Below, piece after piece: positions 20,501 through 32,083 of a DNA stretch of 64,000 nt. Made by a program: the position numbers and the translations under genes. The first letter of the stretch is position 1; every line of letters starts with the position of its first letter. Source of the DNA: Okapia johnstoni (lineage: Eukaryota; Chordata; Mammalia; Artiodactyla; Giraffidae); NCBI GenBank assembly GCA_024291935.2, contig CM044309.1, positions 3,224,001 through 3,288,000 on the forward strand. The letters are read 5' to 3'. A model generated the notes under the pieces. The model had not been told where the DNA came from, did not search any database, and saw only the letters and a program-made list of their open reading frames with translations.

Positions 20501-23234
20501 TATGATACAGCGTTGTTTTTTTTTCCTTTCCTTACCCGCTATCGTCATCCTTTTCAAACTGTGAACATTTTGGCCAGCTGGGCACAGAAAGGCAGCAGTG
20601 GGTGGGGAGTGGGGAGGGTTCCTAACTCAAATGTTCCTCCCTCAACTGCACAAAGACTCAACCACAGCTTGCAAGGACACTGTATATATCTGTTTTGCCA
20701 TTTTTCTTGAGGCATTGGTAATAATCAAGGGTGAATGCTGTTTTAATGGCAGAGGAGCAGACAGCCAAGCCAGAAAAATAAATACAACATGTGAGGTTGC
20801 CAAAATCAAGTCACGTGTGTGTGTCACCCAGACTTCATGGGCTGGACCAAGCACAGAATGGAGAATTCACAGAATTCTTTTATTTTTTAAATTTTCAAAA
20901 GTCAGGTGAGCCAAGAAAGCCATTTGAACTTGACAAAATGGAGCAAAGCATTTAACTAAGTGAATTATCTGCTTTAGTCCTGGTTGGCATAGAAGTTAGA
21001 TACTTCTCTTCCTTGGTTTTTAGTGGCATATGACTAGGTTCTTAAAACTAGTTTGGAGAAAGGATTCAGAAAGAATTTGTGCCAGAAAATTAGGATAATG
21101 TATAATTTTTGAGTTAAGAATGAAGAGTTAACCTGAGCCTGCTATTGGGTATTTCCCTTGGACATTGCTGACCTGTTGCTTTTTCTCTTGACTTGAGTCA
21201 AGTTGCTGTAGCAGAAATCATGTTTGTGCATCCATGTTTTCTTCCCACTCCACTTGTCAGCAGCACTGCCTAGAAAACTGCCATTCCATTTTTCCCCACT
21301 ACTACTTTGTTCCTGGGATTACAGTATGGGAACATGGTCCTGGAAAGGTAGAATCCATCTTGTGATGATCATCATATAATTAAACTGAAGAAGAAATCCC
21401 AACATGATGTTGCAATTGATTAAAAGAATTTTGGTCCTTGTATAATCACTGAATGAAACTTGGAACCAGACATCATTTTACTAATCAAATAATACTCTTA
21501 TTATTTGGGCCACAGTTAGTTGGATTTGCTGTTAGTTGGAGCCAGAAGCATCTCTTCAAGATTTGTTACTCTTATTATCAACAAGGCTTCTGGGCTTCCC
21601 TAAGACAAGGGGGCGGGGGATGGCATATATGAAAGACTCAGAATTTCTTCCAAGGTGGAAACTTGGAGTATACATGATGCCATAGAATTCTCCTGGTTAG
21701 TGGGCTCAGAAATGAAGACATATTCTAATGGCATAGTAAGAGGTATCGGTTCTATTTATTAAACAGAGTATTATTTCTAGACCAGTTAAGAAATTAAAAA
21801 GAGATTACAGACAGCAACTTAAACAATCAACTAAAACAGGTTATTATTTTATAAAACAAACCATAATTTTGTTTTAAAGGGTAAAGAAAAGATCGAACAA
21901 CAAACAGATGGAAATAGTTGCTAAAGTAGGCTTCAGAGGAATATTCCTGTACTCTGATAAAATGTGACTAAACAAAATATTGCAATAAGATGCAGTTTTT
22001 TTAAATGATAGTCATAAAGTCTTTCCCTCCCCAGATTGCCAGGTATGAAAATGTCTTATTCAGTAATACTATTTTCTTCCAATTTTCCATTATGTAAAAC
22101 ATTAGTTATTCTCAGAAAGTCAAGCAGTAATGCATAAAATTGCTCTGTTTCAATGATTGTTGTTTAGTTTCTAAAGTCATCTGTGGTTTAGCATTAAAGA
22201 AACGTATAATGTTTGGCTATATAAAATTCATTTTTATTCTAACAGTGACACTGGTGTTTTGTTAAACAAGCCAGGGCATTTCCAGGTAAATAACAAAATG
22301 TTTAGATTCTGAAATACATCACTTAGAAACATTTAAAGACCAGTTATATAGCTTTCAGTTTTTTTCTTGTTTAGATATTTTTGCTATTTCATAATAGAAT
22401 TGTTGAAGGAGAGCTTTGCAGAAGTATTAAAAGATTTTCTGTGCAAAGAGTTTGTAGATGATTAACAGTATTTAATGTTATCACAGTCAGGCTGGGCATT
22501 TCCTGGAGATATTTGGATTAAAGGAGTCTATGAAGTCATTAGATGAAGAGGCACAGGTTAAAACTCATTTGGAAGAGACCCTTCATATCCAATAATGGCA
22601 AAAAATGGTGAGGGCCAAACTCTTTCTTTCTAACTAGTGCTTTTCCCCATTATCTTAAAACATTCACTTTGAATTATATTAATTGCAGTGAAAGATATAA
22701 TAATTTGGAAACCTAAAATTAGTGTCACTTCTAATGCTAGGAGTATTTTCAACAGAAAGCCTGCTCGAGTGTCTGTATTTAAACTGAAATATTCAAGTGA
22801 ATTCACTTCTCTGGGAAAAAAAACAAAACCAAACCAGAAGCACAAAGGAGTGGAGAGCTGAAGAGAGAAGAGGGAAGGAGGAATGAGAGGAGACAAATAT
22901 AACCGCATGTGATGCTGGGAAGCAAACACGTAGTAAGTTCATTTGTTTCTTCGTTTCAGCGCATTAAGGGACCCTCCATGAGGTTGTGGATATCGTTCGA
23001 ATTTCAGATATTGCTGTCTTATACCACTGAGCATCTAGGAACTTGGATCAAATCTACAGTGATACATTTCAAAGACACAGTTAAAAAATGTCTTCACACG
23101 AGTTCAAAAATTTAAAAAGTCATTTAAGTATTACTGTTCCAGAGAATAGATAATATGTTCTGTGATTTAAGAGTTAGCATTAACGATGCATAAGGAGCTA
23201 ATTGTTAGATGACAAAAAATGTTACTAAGATCTA
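20501..23234. other. Unique sequence, 2.7 kb without a recognised repeat or gene
   Basis: Mostly AT-rich. A slightly GC-richer portion at 20560-20900 is open for about 100 codons on the plus strand but has no family resemblance or splice context. A short G-rich string (GGGGGCGGGGGA) occurs near 21610. This is one of the longer single-copy blocks of the window. Confidence 0.45.
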
Positions 23235-23990
23235 CACTTAATGCCATGTTTTCAGGATGCAGAGACTAAACCTAAGGACCGTCCTACCAATGGGAAACAG
23301 GCAATGCATAAGCAAAAGTAAATTATACGGTGTGATGAGTGGCTACACATTCTGCGGAGCGTGGAGGGAGGTCAGGAGTGCTGGGATGGAGAGGTTGCAA
23401 TTTGAAATTAGGCAGTGATGGAGAAGATGATGCTGATAAGGCCGTGAAGGAAATGAGAGTTCTACGGGTCTAGGGAAAATGATTCTACGTTCAGGAAACA
23501 GAAGTGCAAAGGCCCTGCAGTGAAAGCGTGTCTCACACGTGAGGGGAGTGGCAGGGTGGTCCGTGTGCCCGATGAAGAGTAAGTAAGAGAGAACGGTCAC
23601 AGAAAACTGAGCCAGAATAATAGAGGCGATGGTGTGCGATGCTGAAGCCCTTTTTACTGACTGAGACTAGGAGTTTCCGGAGAGTTTTGAGTAGAAGATT
23701 AACATGATTTTGAAAGGATACCTGGTAAATTTTAAAAGGACACCTATGCATGCTGAGTTGAAACAGGGGGACCAGTGAAGCGGCTATTGCAATAATAAAA
23801 GTGAGAATTGATGGTGGTTTATACCACGGTAGAATTGAGGTGGTGGCAAGTTTTCACATATACTTGGAAGGTTTAACTGACAGGATTTGCTAATATTTGA
23901 ATTGATGGTAAGGAAGAGGGAAGTCAAGCATAACCTAAATATCTTTGATTTGCATAACTGGACAGGTGGAGTTGCCATTAGCTGGCACAG
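23235..23990 (+). repeat. Ancient mammalian repeat, long fragment
   Basis: A long run of phrases in consensus order: 'gaagtgcaaaggccctgcag', 'ttttgagtagaagattaacatg', 'gggggaccagtgaagcggctattgcaataat', 'agaattgatggtggttt', 'gaggtggtggcaag', 'aactgacaggatttgctaat', 'gaagtcaagcataacc' and 'ggtggagttgccatta'. These belong to a single very old mammalian interspersed repeat also seen in short pieces at 3.7, 17.2 and 48.0 kb. I do not recall its library name. Minus-strand open frames within it are incidental. Confidence 0.75.
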
Positions 23991-25060
23991 TTTTGTCTTT
24001 TTCTCCGTCTATGTATGATTATGTGCCAGCAGAAGCAGAGTATGGGGGACTTAGCTGTATGCAAGTCTGATATTTGCTGTTTGAGTACAGTGGGGCAAGA
24101 GATCACTTAAGGAGTGTTAAGAATGCTAAGGAGTTGGGTGTATATTCAAAAGTCATCATTTTATGATGGGCCAACAATCTAACCTGGATAAATAAAAAGG
24201 CAAAGATGTGATAGGGTGGGAGTGGAGGAGATAGGGTGGGGATTGCTTCATGGGAAAGAAGAGGTCAAGAGATTATGGTCCCAGTTCATTGCAAAGATCA
24301 CTGAAATCACCAGCAATTATGAGTTAGAGCTGGAGAGAGTGACAGAAACCATGAGCTGATATCCTCCAGGAAGGAGGGCAATTGACAAGCTGGTTGGTAT
24401 ATTAATAAAATGATGAGGGATTATAGGTGGTATCTGATTTCACTACAGGAGATTTTAGGAAGAATGGAGGGACATGAACTGGTAGTGGCTCATAGGAAAA
24501 GCTATTGTTTAAAGGACTGTGGGAGAGAAAACAGCCACCTTGATTTAAAGGGCTGTGAGAGAAACGTTGTTCTCAGGGACAGACAGAATTTAATTAGAGT
24601 AAGGATTACTAAACTATTCAGAGAAGAATGTTTGTGGGTGAAGAAGTTTGCTGATAATCAAACCTGAATTCTGGAAAAATCTAGTGATTTCTGAATTGGA
24701 GAGGGGTGAGTGGTGTCCATCGGGGGATGTGGAAAGCTGTAAAAGACTTTTGTTGGAGATGAAGCATGACCTTGGATCCTGGGCTTCTTGTGATGACAGA
24801 CATGCAGGCAACCCTGACTTGGCCCAGTTTTGTGATTACTAAAATCAAATCGTGTTACCATCACATCTCAGTTACCATAGAACTGTGCAAAGCAAGGACG
24901 GCTGGTATTCTGAAATAAAAGGAGTAAGGAAATTAATCCAGCTCCAGTGGGCAGAGAAAGCCCACAGGCTGAATCTCAGGTTGGAAGTCAGGACAGCATA
25001 TATGTGGAGACAGTGAGCTGATATTGAGGGATGTATGCAGAGCACCAAGACTGTTGTTTA
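23991..25060. other. Unassigned sequence, possible continuation of the old repeat
   Basis: After 24.0 kb the match to the old repeat becomes uncertain. The sequence stays purine-rich and low in stops on the plus strand (85 codons open from 24410), but no protein family is recognised. Confidence 0.35.
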
Positions 25061-25212
25061 CAATGGTGGTTCTGAAATATTTTTGCACGTTAGAAACATC
25101 TGGGACCTTTAAAAAAATTTCAACCCTCAGCCCATACCCCCAGCATCAGTATTTTTTATTATCCCCCAAGTTGACTCCAACGGGCAGCCAAGTTTGAAGA
25201 CCACTGTGCTGC
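25061..25212 (+). repeat. MER5-like MITE (hAT-Charlie)
   Basis: The element begins 'caatggtggttctgaaata', continues with 'gttagaaacatctgggacc', 'cagcccatacccccag' and ends 'caagtttgaagaccactgtg'. This is the MER5A layout with CAGTGGTTCTCAAAC-type terminal inverted repeats, here decayed. It is a non-autonomous DNA transposon of the early mammalian lineage. Confidence 0.8.
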
Positions 25213-25458
25213 GGTATCTCTTAATCCTACCGTACTCAAATCATTGAAGGCGTCTGTCATGTCATCATTGCTGATTTTCTCTTTTTCAGCTGCTATCCGC
25301 TCAAACCTGACAGGACCTCATTTTTCAAGGGCTTCGTTTGCTACACAAGTAGTTCTAGAACTTCACAATCATCAATTGCATGAAACTCTGCACACATGGA
25401 CGATTTCTAATGTCACTTTGTGTTCCTTTTGCGTTTTAGTTGTGTATTATTATTCCAT

Positions 25459-25545
25459 TGGGCTTCCTTGGTGGCTCAGACAGTAAAGAATCTGCCTCCA
25501 AGGCAGGAGACCCAGGTACTAACCCTGGGTTGGTATTGCCTTTTA
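25459..25545 (+). repeat. Bov-tA SINE, head fragment
   Basis: Only the tRNA-like head is present (GGGCTTCCTTGGTGGCTCAG, AAAGAATCTGCCTCCAAGGC, CTAACCCTGGGTTGG). The Bov-A body is missing. Confidence 0.85.
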
Positions 25546-25889
25546 TTGCCCTGTTTGAAACCATGATTAGCCAACAAAGATACTGATCCAAAAAATGGGA
25601 ATAAATGCATGGTAGTTTGATTTTATAGCTCACTTCCCTACCTTAAAATCTCTGTGTGGAGATTTGTAAAAAAAAAAAAAAAAATTTTTCCTCTGATGTA
25701 TTTTATTTGTTTCATAATTCTCAGAATTTAAGGAATATGTATCACTGAACATGTAATATTTTTCTTTTTGCTATCAAAAATGACACATAAATATAGTTGC
25801 ATATACCTCTTTATGCTTCCAAACTAAAAATTTCACTGCACAAAGTTAAATAGGAAAGGCAGACTTTAAAGCTATCACAGTTAGTGGAG
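25546..25889. other. AT-rich unique sequence with poly(A) run
   Basis: Nothing recognised apart from an A-run near 25669-25684 followed by TTTTT. Confidence 0.4.
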
Positions 25890-26158
25890 AGAGGTTGTGA
25901 AAGTCACGCAGTCGTGTCCGACACTTTGTGACCCCATGGACTATACAGTCCATGGAATTCTCCAGGCCAGAACACTGGGGTGGGTAGCCTTTCCCTTCTC
26001 CAGGGGATCTTCCCAACCCAGGGATCAAACCCAGGTCTCCCACATTGCAGGTGGATTCTATGCCAGCTGAGCCACCAGGAAAGCCCAGGAATACTGGAGT
26101 AAGTAGCCTATCCCTCCTCCAGGGGATCTTCCGGACCCAGGACTCGAACTGGAGAGAG
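25890..26158 (-). repeat. Bov-tA SINE plus second SINE fragment, antisense
   Basis: A nearly complete antisense Bov-tA (CAGTCGTGTCCGACACTTTG to CTGAGCCACCAGGAAAGCCC, ending near 26084) is followed directly by a second antisense piece (AATACTGGAGTAAGTAGCC, CCAGGGGATCTTCCGGACCC). Either one SINE inserted into another or a partial duplication occurred. Confidence 0.88.
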
Positions 26159-26448
26159 ACCAGAACTGAAATCAACTCTTTTAAAAAGTGAAGGGCAGGA
26201 GAACTTTTAAATGCCAGGGTGAGAGGGAGACTAGAAGCCATCTGCATTTGCTAATCCTTTTAACTCAAAGGAAAAGCAAGTTTTCTTTCACCTTTGTGTC
26301 AGGAGGTAGTTTTATAATTCGGAGCAAAGCACAGGCAGAAAGTCACCGCTCCCCCTCTTGTGGAGACTGGGAGATGGGGTGCTGTCTTCTCTGGTGTCAC
26401 ATTTCTCACAACGGCTCCCAGGCCCTTGAGAAAGATTTAAAGGTAGCA
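26159..26448. other. Unique sequence between two SINEs
   Basis: No exon or repeat is recognised; open frames here extend from the flanking SINEs. Confidence 0.3.
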
Positions 26449-26588
26449 AGTGGAGAAGGAAATGGCAACCCTCTCCAGTGTTCCTGCCTGGAGAGTCCCG
26501 GGGACGGGGGAGCCTGGAGGGCTGCCATCTATGGGGTCGCACAGAGTCAGTCGGACACGACTGAAGCGACTTAGCAGCAGCAGCAAAG
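26449..26588 (+). repeat. Bov-A SINE (second-monomer type)
   Basis: Body without tRNA head: GAAGGAAATGGCAACC, GGGCTGCCATCTATGG, GGTCGCACAGAGTCAG, GACTGAAGCGACTTAGC, then the (AGC)n tail. This matches the second monomer of Bov-A2. Confidence 0.92.
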
Positions 26589-26979
26589 GTAGCAGGAGGC
26601 TTCTAAACACAATTATACCTCAAAGGACAGAGAGAGATTTTGTAATGCCAACTTTTCTAAAGTAAACACTCCAAGAAAAGGGAAGTTAGAGCTTAGATTC
26701 AGAGTGATGTCTGACTAAAGTTTAGTCAAGGTTATTTTCATCAATGCCCATCTCATAACGTTAATTCTTAAGCAAGAGCTGTGAATTGCGGGACGAGTGC
26801 AAGAATGCTTTTACAATTTGGTTGATAGTAGAAAATCACTGTCAGAATATCAGAACGTTCTGTTTTGTTTTTAGTTTGTATTGTCACCATTAGGGCATGA
26901 GGGATTCCATTTTCTCATATGAGTGCCAACATGGGTGTGGTAAAAGAAGCTATTTTCAGCCTTTATTTTGACCAGGATG
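26589..26979. other. Unique sequence
   Basis: No gene or repeat recognised. Confidence 0.4.
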
Positions 26980-27250
26980 TTATTTAAAACACTGATTTTA
27001 CTGCAGTGTAGTTGATTTGCAGTGTAGCGGTAGTTTCTGGATTCAGGTGTCCTTACGCGTCAATGTTTGCCTTTGTTGATCCCAAGCTCCCTGTCCACCC
27101 CGCCCCCACTCCACCTCTGTCTTGGTAACCACTGTCTGCTTTCTATGCCAGGGAGTCTGTTTCTGTCCGTAGATAAGTTCATCTGTCTTCATATTTTAGA
27201 TTCTACATATAAGTGATATCAAACGGTATTTGTATTTTGAGCAATTTTTA
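26980..27250 (-). repeat. L1 LINE 3' UTR fragment, antisense
   Basis: Antisense ruminant-type L1 3' UTR phrases: 'gtgtagttgatttgcagtgta', 'ccactgtctgctttctatgcc', 'gagtctgtttctgt', 'ataagttcatctgt' and 'agattctacatataagtgatatc'. No coding potential. Confidence 0.8.
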
Positions 27251-28299
27251 ACTGAGGAATGAATATCATACTTTTAATTACCGGTGAGAATGAACTTTAA
27301 AACGTGTATTTATTGTCCATCTGCGATTCCTCTGTTGGCAATTGCCATTTCATTGTTTTCTTTTTCCTCTTACACCTGTTTTGGTGTAAAAAAACTGGTT
27401 TTTTTTTATATTGTTTTCAAAACAAAACTGCAGTGTCATTCTGCTTAACAGCTCATAAATGGGAGACAAATCAGTGAAACGTATCAAGAGTTAACTGCCA
27501 ATCTAGGTATTTGTTTTTTCCCTGTACATTTCAAACCTGGTTGTGACTGAATTCCTTAGTTTTGAATAAGAACAGCTGCAGTAAGAGAATATGTCTAGTT
27601 TGAAAGTATTTTCTTCATTTCGGCTTCAGGCAGAAGGAATTGCTGTGTCTCAGCTTTAGTGAAATATTAGACCCTGACATTTCTGGTGCATAGAAGACTC
27701 ACTGCTTATCGGAGGGAGACAAGGAGAGGATCAATATTTTACAAGAAACATTAAATAGCAATCAAAACTCTGACTAAAGAAAGAAAACGTTTCTTCTCTC
27801 TGACTGCCCACCTCTTTCTCCTGAGACACCCACCCTCCGCCACACCTCAGCACAGCGCGTGTGCACCTTAAATGTTTCCGCTTCTTATATTAAATACTCT
27901 TGGTTGTAACACGTCCATTGTCACCTCTTGTTTACACACTTGGTCTTTTTAAAAGCGTCCCCATTCCTACAAGTTCATTAAATTCTGAAAGCTTCCGTTT
28001 TTCTCAGAAGAAGTCATAAATCACTGGAGAAAAGTAGCGCATTGAAATGTAATTCTCCTTTTGATGGCTTCCAGGTCTCTTTGTCTATTTTTCTTTGTCT
28101 ATTAATTTTACCCTGCTGTTGCCTTTCAAATAATTAATGAACTGATTGCCTGTCCTGACACAGACAGTATGTATTCATTGGGTTTGAAATACTGATATGA
28201 AACCCTACAAGCTCATTCTAGAGAAAACAGTCATAAAACATGCAGTTTCAATGCTGTGTCTTTATAGACTTCAGCAAAGGTAGAAAGTGTGAAATGGGG
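27251..28299. other. Unique AT-rich sequence
   Basis: No gene or named repeat recognised. Confidence 0.4.
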
Positions 28300-28480
28300 G
28301 AAGGTGAGGAAGCGTAACTTAAGTTCATTAAATGTCTTCTGACTGCCAAGCCCTGAGGCAGGTCTAGTTTCACTTATAGAAAGATCTGTGAGGAGCACTG
28401 TTTACATTTAATCTTCTCAGAATTTATCATGGACCTGACCATAGTAGGCATTCAATAAATTCTTGCTCAGTAGAAATATA
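28300..28480 (+). repeat. MIR/L2-like fragment
   Basis: 'gactgccaagccctgaggcag' and the terminal phrase 'ccatagtaggcattcaataaattcttgctc' resemble the end of an L2- or MIR-type repeat. Confidence 0.4.
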
Positions 28481-30006
28481 TAGAAGTTTGTGAAATAAGG
28501 GACATTTAAACTGCTCTTAAAAGGTATGTGGAATAAATGAGCAAGCATTAATAGATTTTTAATATAATATAATGTATAAATTTTCATAAATATGGATATA
28601 AAAATATCATGTATTTTTGTTCCTAATAAATATTAATTATAAAAATAATTATTTTAAATCATTGCCTAGGAACTAGAGCTGACATTTTATTGACTTGTTA
28701 ATAACATGACTTTATTGCTGATTGAGAATACTAATAAAGCTAGTTAAATATCATGCAATGTATGTTAATTATGGAAATTATTGTAAATATAATTGGCATC
28801 TAGTTTCAAGAGGGCTTATCATTTCAAAGGGAAGGGCTTGCCTTTGAAAAAATGACAATTTCTATCTCGATTCATAATCAATAAAATAGCATTGTATTTT
28901 TGTAGAATCACAGTGAAGCTGCATGATAATCAATTATGCTTTCTCTAATGAGCTGTTGGTTAGATAAGAAAGGATATTACCTCAAATTCCTATGGCTCAA
29001 TTCCAAGAAAATAATTAAAATAAAGATATAATTGTGTATGTAATACACACATACAGGGATTATATATATTCTATAATGAATATGTTAATATATATTAGCT
29101 GTATATATAGGATATATATGTGGAATATACACATATGGAATTTGTATATAAATGAAATATATATGTGAACATATTTATGTTAAATGCATGTATATGTGTA
29201 CATACATAATCTTCAAATACATCTATCCTGGAACCCCAGGTTACAAATTTACAAATGGATACGATTCTGTTCTTAGCACAGCATTGATCTGAAATTTGAG
29301 CCTTCCTGATCTTTCCTACTAACAAGGGACTGTTATCTGAGAAAACCCAGCTTAAAAACCTGACCTCAAACCCTAAGGAAATAGCTTTTCATTCAGTCCT
29401 TCCTTTCCTCATCATGCTTGTATGCTTTGAATATTAGAATGCTAATAATTTTTTAAATTACTTCTATATTGCATTTTGTTTAATATGATAGTGGGAAAAG
29501 TAGAAAGAGGAACTGAAAAAGAACCACTTCTAGACTTACAATGCAAACCAGGTAAATCATAATAAATACCAACAAACTCACCAATAAAGGTCATTTGTTT
29601 AAAAAAAAAAAAGGGGAGGGGAACAAAGGAAAAGCAACCCCTAATTGTGAATCTTTACTCACCAGTGATTAACGCTTACATGGCTATAGTCACAGAATCA
29701 CGTGTTGCCTGGAGCTCCCAATTCTCTGGCCTTTATTCTTCCTTTAATATGTAAGAACAAGCTAGCTAAGTTTCCATCCCAATTATTATAAAAAAGTCAG
29801 CACTGCCCCACACATCTATACACATACCTGGGATGTGCATTTCTTCCAACCACCTCTTGGTCTGATTTCACATTTCCTGTGAATTCTCAGTCTTCCGACA
29901 TCTTTGTGCACTCTCGGTTGATGTAAATACAGGCATCGTTTTTCTTTGGTTCTTCAAATTACTCATGATCACAAAGCTCTTGGATTTAGCACAGTTTTTC
30001 TAAAAC
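28481..30006. other. Unique AT-rich sequence with low-complexity tracts
   Basis: Very AT-rich at 28540-28660 and 29020-29210, where TATA/ATATG repeats occur. An A-run lies near 29600. A 76-codon antisense frame at 29095-29325 lies in the AT repeat and is not a gene. Confidence 0.4.
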
Positions 30007-30015
30007 CAGTTTGGG

Positions 30016-30182
30016 GGACTTCCCTGCTGGTCCAGTGGCTAAGACTCCATGCTCCCAATGCAGGAGCCTGGGTTCGACTCCTGGCAGGAAACTAGATCCC
30101 ACATGCTGCAACTAAAGACCCCTTATGCCATAACTAAGACCAGGGGCAGCCAAATAAGTAAATAAATGTTTTAAAAAAAAGG
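30016..30182 (+). repeat. CHR-type tRNA-Glu SINE
   Basis: Starts GACTTCCCTGCTGGTCCAGTG and holds a canonical polymerase III B box GGTTCGACTCC at 30071-30081. It continues 'agatcccacatgctgcaactaaagacc' and ends in an A-rich tail. Unlike Bov-tA it has no BovB-derived body. A 9-bp duplication CAGTTTGGG (30007-30015 and 30183-30191) flanks it. CHR SINEs are shared by ruminants, hippos and whales, so this copy is older than the Bov SINEs. Confidence 0.85.
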
Positions 30183-30191
30183 CAGTTTGGG

Positions 30192-30442
30192 TTGTACAGT
30201 GTAGACAACTAACAAGTTGATCCTTAGAATATTCTTAACAGTCCGAGTTAGTCCCACTTTTGAAATTTCCCCAGGCGGTCATTTGTCAGTGGGCACCCAC
30301 GTCCTCCCTGTCCGTGACCCTTGCTTAGATTCACAGTCCCCACCCTTCGACGACTGAAACCTTCCCCACTATTTTCCTTCTTCTTAGTTTCTGCACATTT
30401 TATTCTGTATGAAATTTAATTCTCTACTCTTCTTGTTTGCAG
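30192..30442. other. Unique sequence
   Basis: No repeat is recognised. Its right end is the pyrimidine tract before the candidate acceptor at 30442. Confidence 0.35.
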
Positions 30443-30604
30443 AAAGCTCTGACTTTTTATACCAAAAGCAACCTGAAACGTGATTTTTCTGAGCAGCCAT
30501 CTACCCTGGAGAAAAATTATATGCCGCTCTCTGTAGGCGCGTTGTATGCTTTCCTTCTTCCTGGCCTAAGAAATTGCAGGAGATTTTTTCCTTCTCCACT
30601 CTCT
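30443..30604 (+). other. Candidate exon, unidentified (weak)
   Basis: A good acceptor context (TCTACTCTTCTTGTTTGCAG) precedes the segment and a donor-like GTAAGG follows it. The 162 nt between are exactly 54 codons with no stop in one frame; the peptide begins KALTFYTKSNLKRDF and contains GALYAFLLPGLRN. I know no family for it, and a poly(A) run follows the donor. Random splice-like pairs of this kind are common in introns. Confidence 0.15.
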
Positions 30605-31119
30605 GTAAGGAAAAAAAAAAAAAAGTCCTCTATAGTCTACTTTTTAACTTATTTTGGTTCCTTTTGAAAAAATGATACCTGGAAAATGTCACTGACATTT
30701 AAGAAGGATTTAAAGGTAGTAAACTGAGAATTTAGCATTATCATAAGTGGTGCTGAAGAAAATAAAAGTGAATTGTGATTAGATAACCAGGTATTGAAGT
30801 AAAGGATGAAAAATGAGAGAAGTGAAGTAGAAAACTGTTTGGTTTTTTTTTTTCAAGAGGCAGGATTTGATGGCGAATTTTATATGTGAACTAGATTATG
30901 TTGTTCAGAAATGCTTGCTTTTGGTATCCTGATTTCATATGAGGTCAGAGCTAACTAACTTTTAAACTATTGAATGGGCAGGGAGTTTGTCAATTTCTAT
31001 TACAAGCTTGGCTAAAATATTAATAGTTCTGAAGAGTATGCTGCCAGATCTTTCCTTCTAAAAGCTTGTCTGATACTTTCGAAATTCTGTGGTCAAAAAC
31101 CAACTCCTGTGGAAAACAA
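30605..31119. other. AT-rich unique sequence
   Basis: Contains an A-run at 30610-30623 and a T-run near 30843. Nothing else recognised. Confidence 0.4.
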
Positions 31120-31700
31120 GGAGGACTACTGAAATGGGGAAAACAGAGGCCATTTAGTCTGAGCTAGTCATAACAGTGGAGTCAGCCCCCATCATTTGTA
31201 CTGGGCAGAGGCTCCAAAGCAGAAGGGAGTGGGGAAGCTTAGAATAATAACAAAGCTGGGAAGGTGTTAGTGTTTCTCTGATTGAGGATGTTGACACGGG
31301 ACGCTGGAAGTAGACTGTCCTGATTGGAGGACATCTTTTGTGACTGGTGGAGAGAGTAGTTGACCCTTTCTGGTCAGGCCTGAATTTGCAATGGGGCCAG
31401 AAATCAGCGAAGCTGGCGGTCACTGGCCCAAGTGCTGACCCCCTGAGCTGCCTGCTAAAGTGACTGGGGGCTGGCGTTCTTTTGTCATACAGGGGCTGTC
31501 ACTCCCCAGCCGTCACCAACCAGAACCTGCTGATGAGACAAAGCCGAGTTTATCGCTTGTCTGAACCAGGAGAATGCTACCTCACAAAGCTTTGACAGTG
31601 CTCTGTTGTGGGGCAGTTAAAGAATCTGTTGAGAATTTTGTTAAAAAGCACAGCGAGGTGTGGTGTTGGTTCTCCGTGTGCAGGGTGACTGTGGGAGCTG
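31120..31700 (-). repeat. Possible LTR fragment, antisense (weak)
   Basis: The phrase order 'ctgatgagacaaagccgagtttatcgcttg...gaatgctacctcacaaagctttgacagtg' resembles the polyadenylation/R region of a ruminant endogenous retrovirus LTR read in antisense. GC content is higher than its surroundings. No TG...CA ends or target-site duplication could be fixed, so this is only a suggestion. Confidence 0.25.
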
Positions 31701-31867
31701 GTAGCTTTAGTTCTCTCTCTTCAAACGGACCATCTCCTCTTTCTGTCCCTTACATGCCCTCGTCCTATATTGAAGGTTGTGTAATAGATGGAATAGTCCT
31801 GTTCATTTCATCCTCCTGTTTACACAAAGCATTTCTTCAGGGTTGTACCCTATGTTCCATTGTGAAA

Positions 31868-32083
31868 GAAAGTGAAGGGGAAGTCACTCAGTTGTGTCCA
31901 ACTCTTTGCAACCCCATGGACTGTAGCCCCCCAGGCTCCTCCATCCATGGGATTCTCCAGGCAAGAATGCTGGAGTGGGTTGCCATTTCCTTCTCCAGGG
32001 GATCTTCCTGACCCAGGGATCGATCTCAGGTCTCCCGCATTATAGGCAGACACTTTACCACCTGAGCCACCAGGGAATCGCTG
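31868..32083 (-). repeat. Bov-tA SINE, antisense
   Basis: Clear antisense body (CAACTCTTTGCAACCCCATG, GGCTCCTCCATCCATGGGAT) and head (GGGATCGATCTCAGGTCTCC, ACCTGAGCCACCAGGGAAT). Low divergence. Confidence 0.95.

Noticed and set aside
20598..20909. 103-codon plus-strand frame
   Set aside because: No family resemblance; overlapping antisense frame and lack of splice signals point to chance.
30071..30081. tRNA gene suggested by a polymerase III B box
   Set aside because: The B box belongs to the tRNA-derived head of a CHR SINE; no cloverleaf can be completed.
31574..32011. 145-codon plus-strand frame
   Set aside because: Its C-terminal third is translated from an antisense Bov-tA SINE and the rest overlaps possible LTR sequence.
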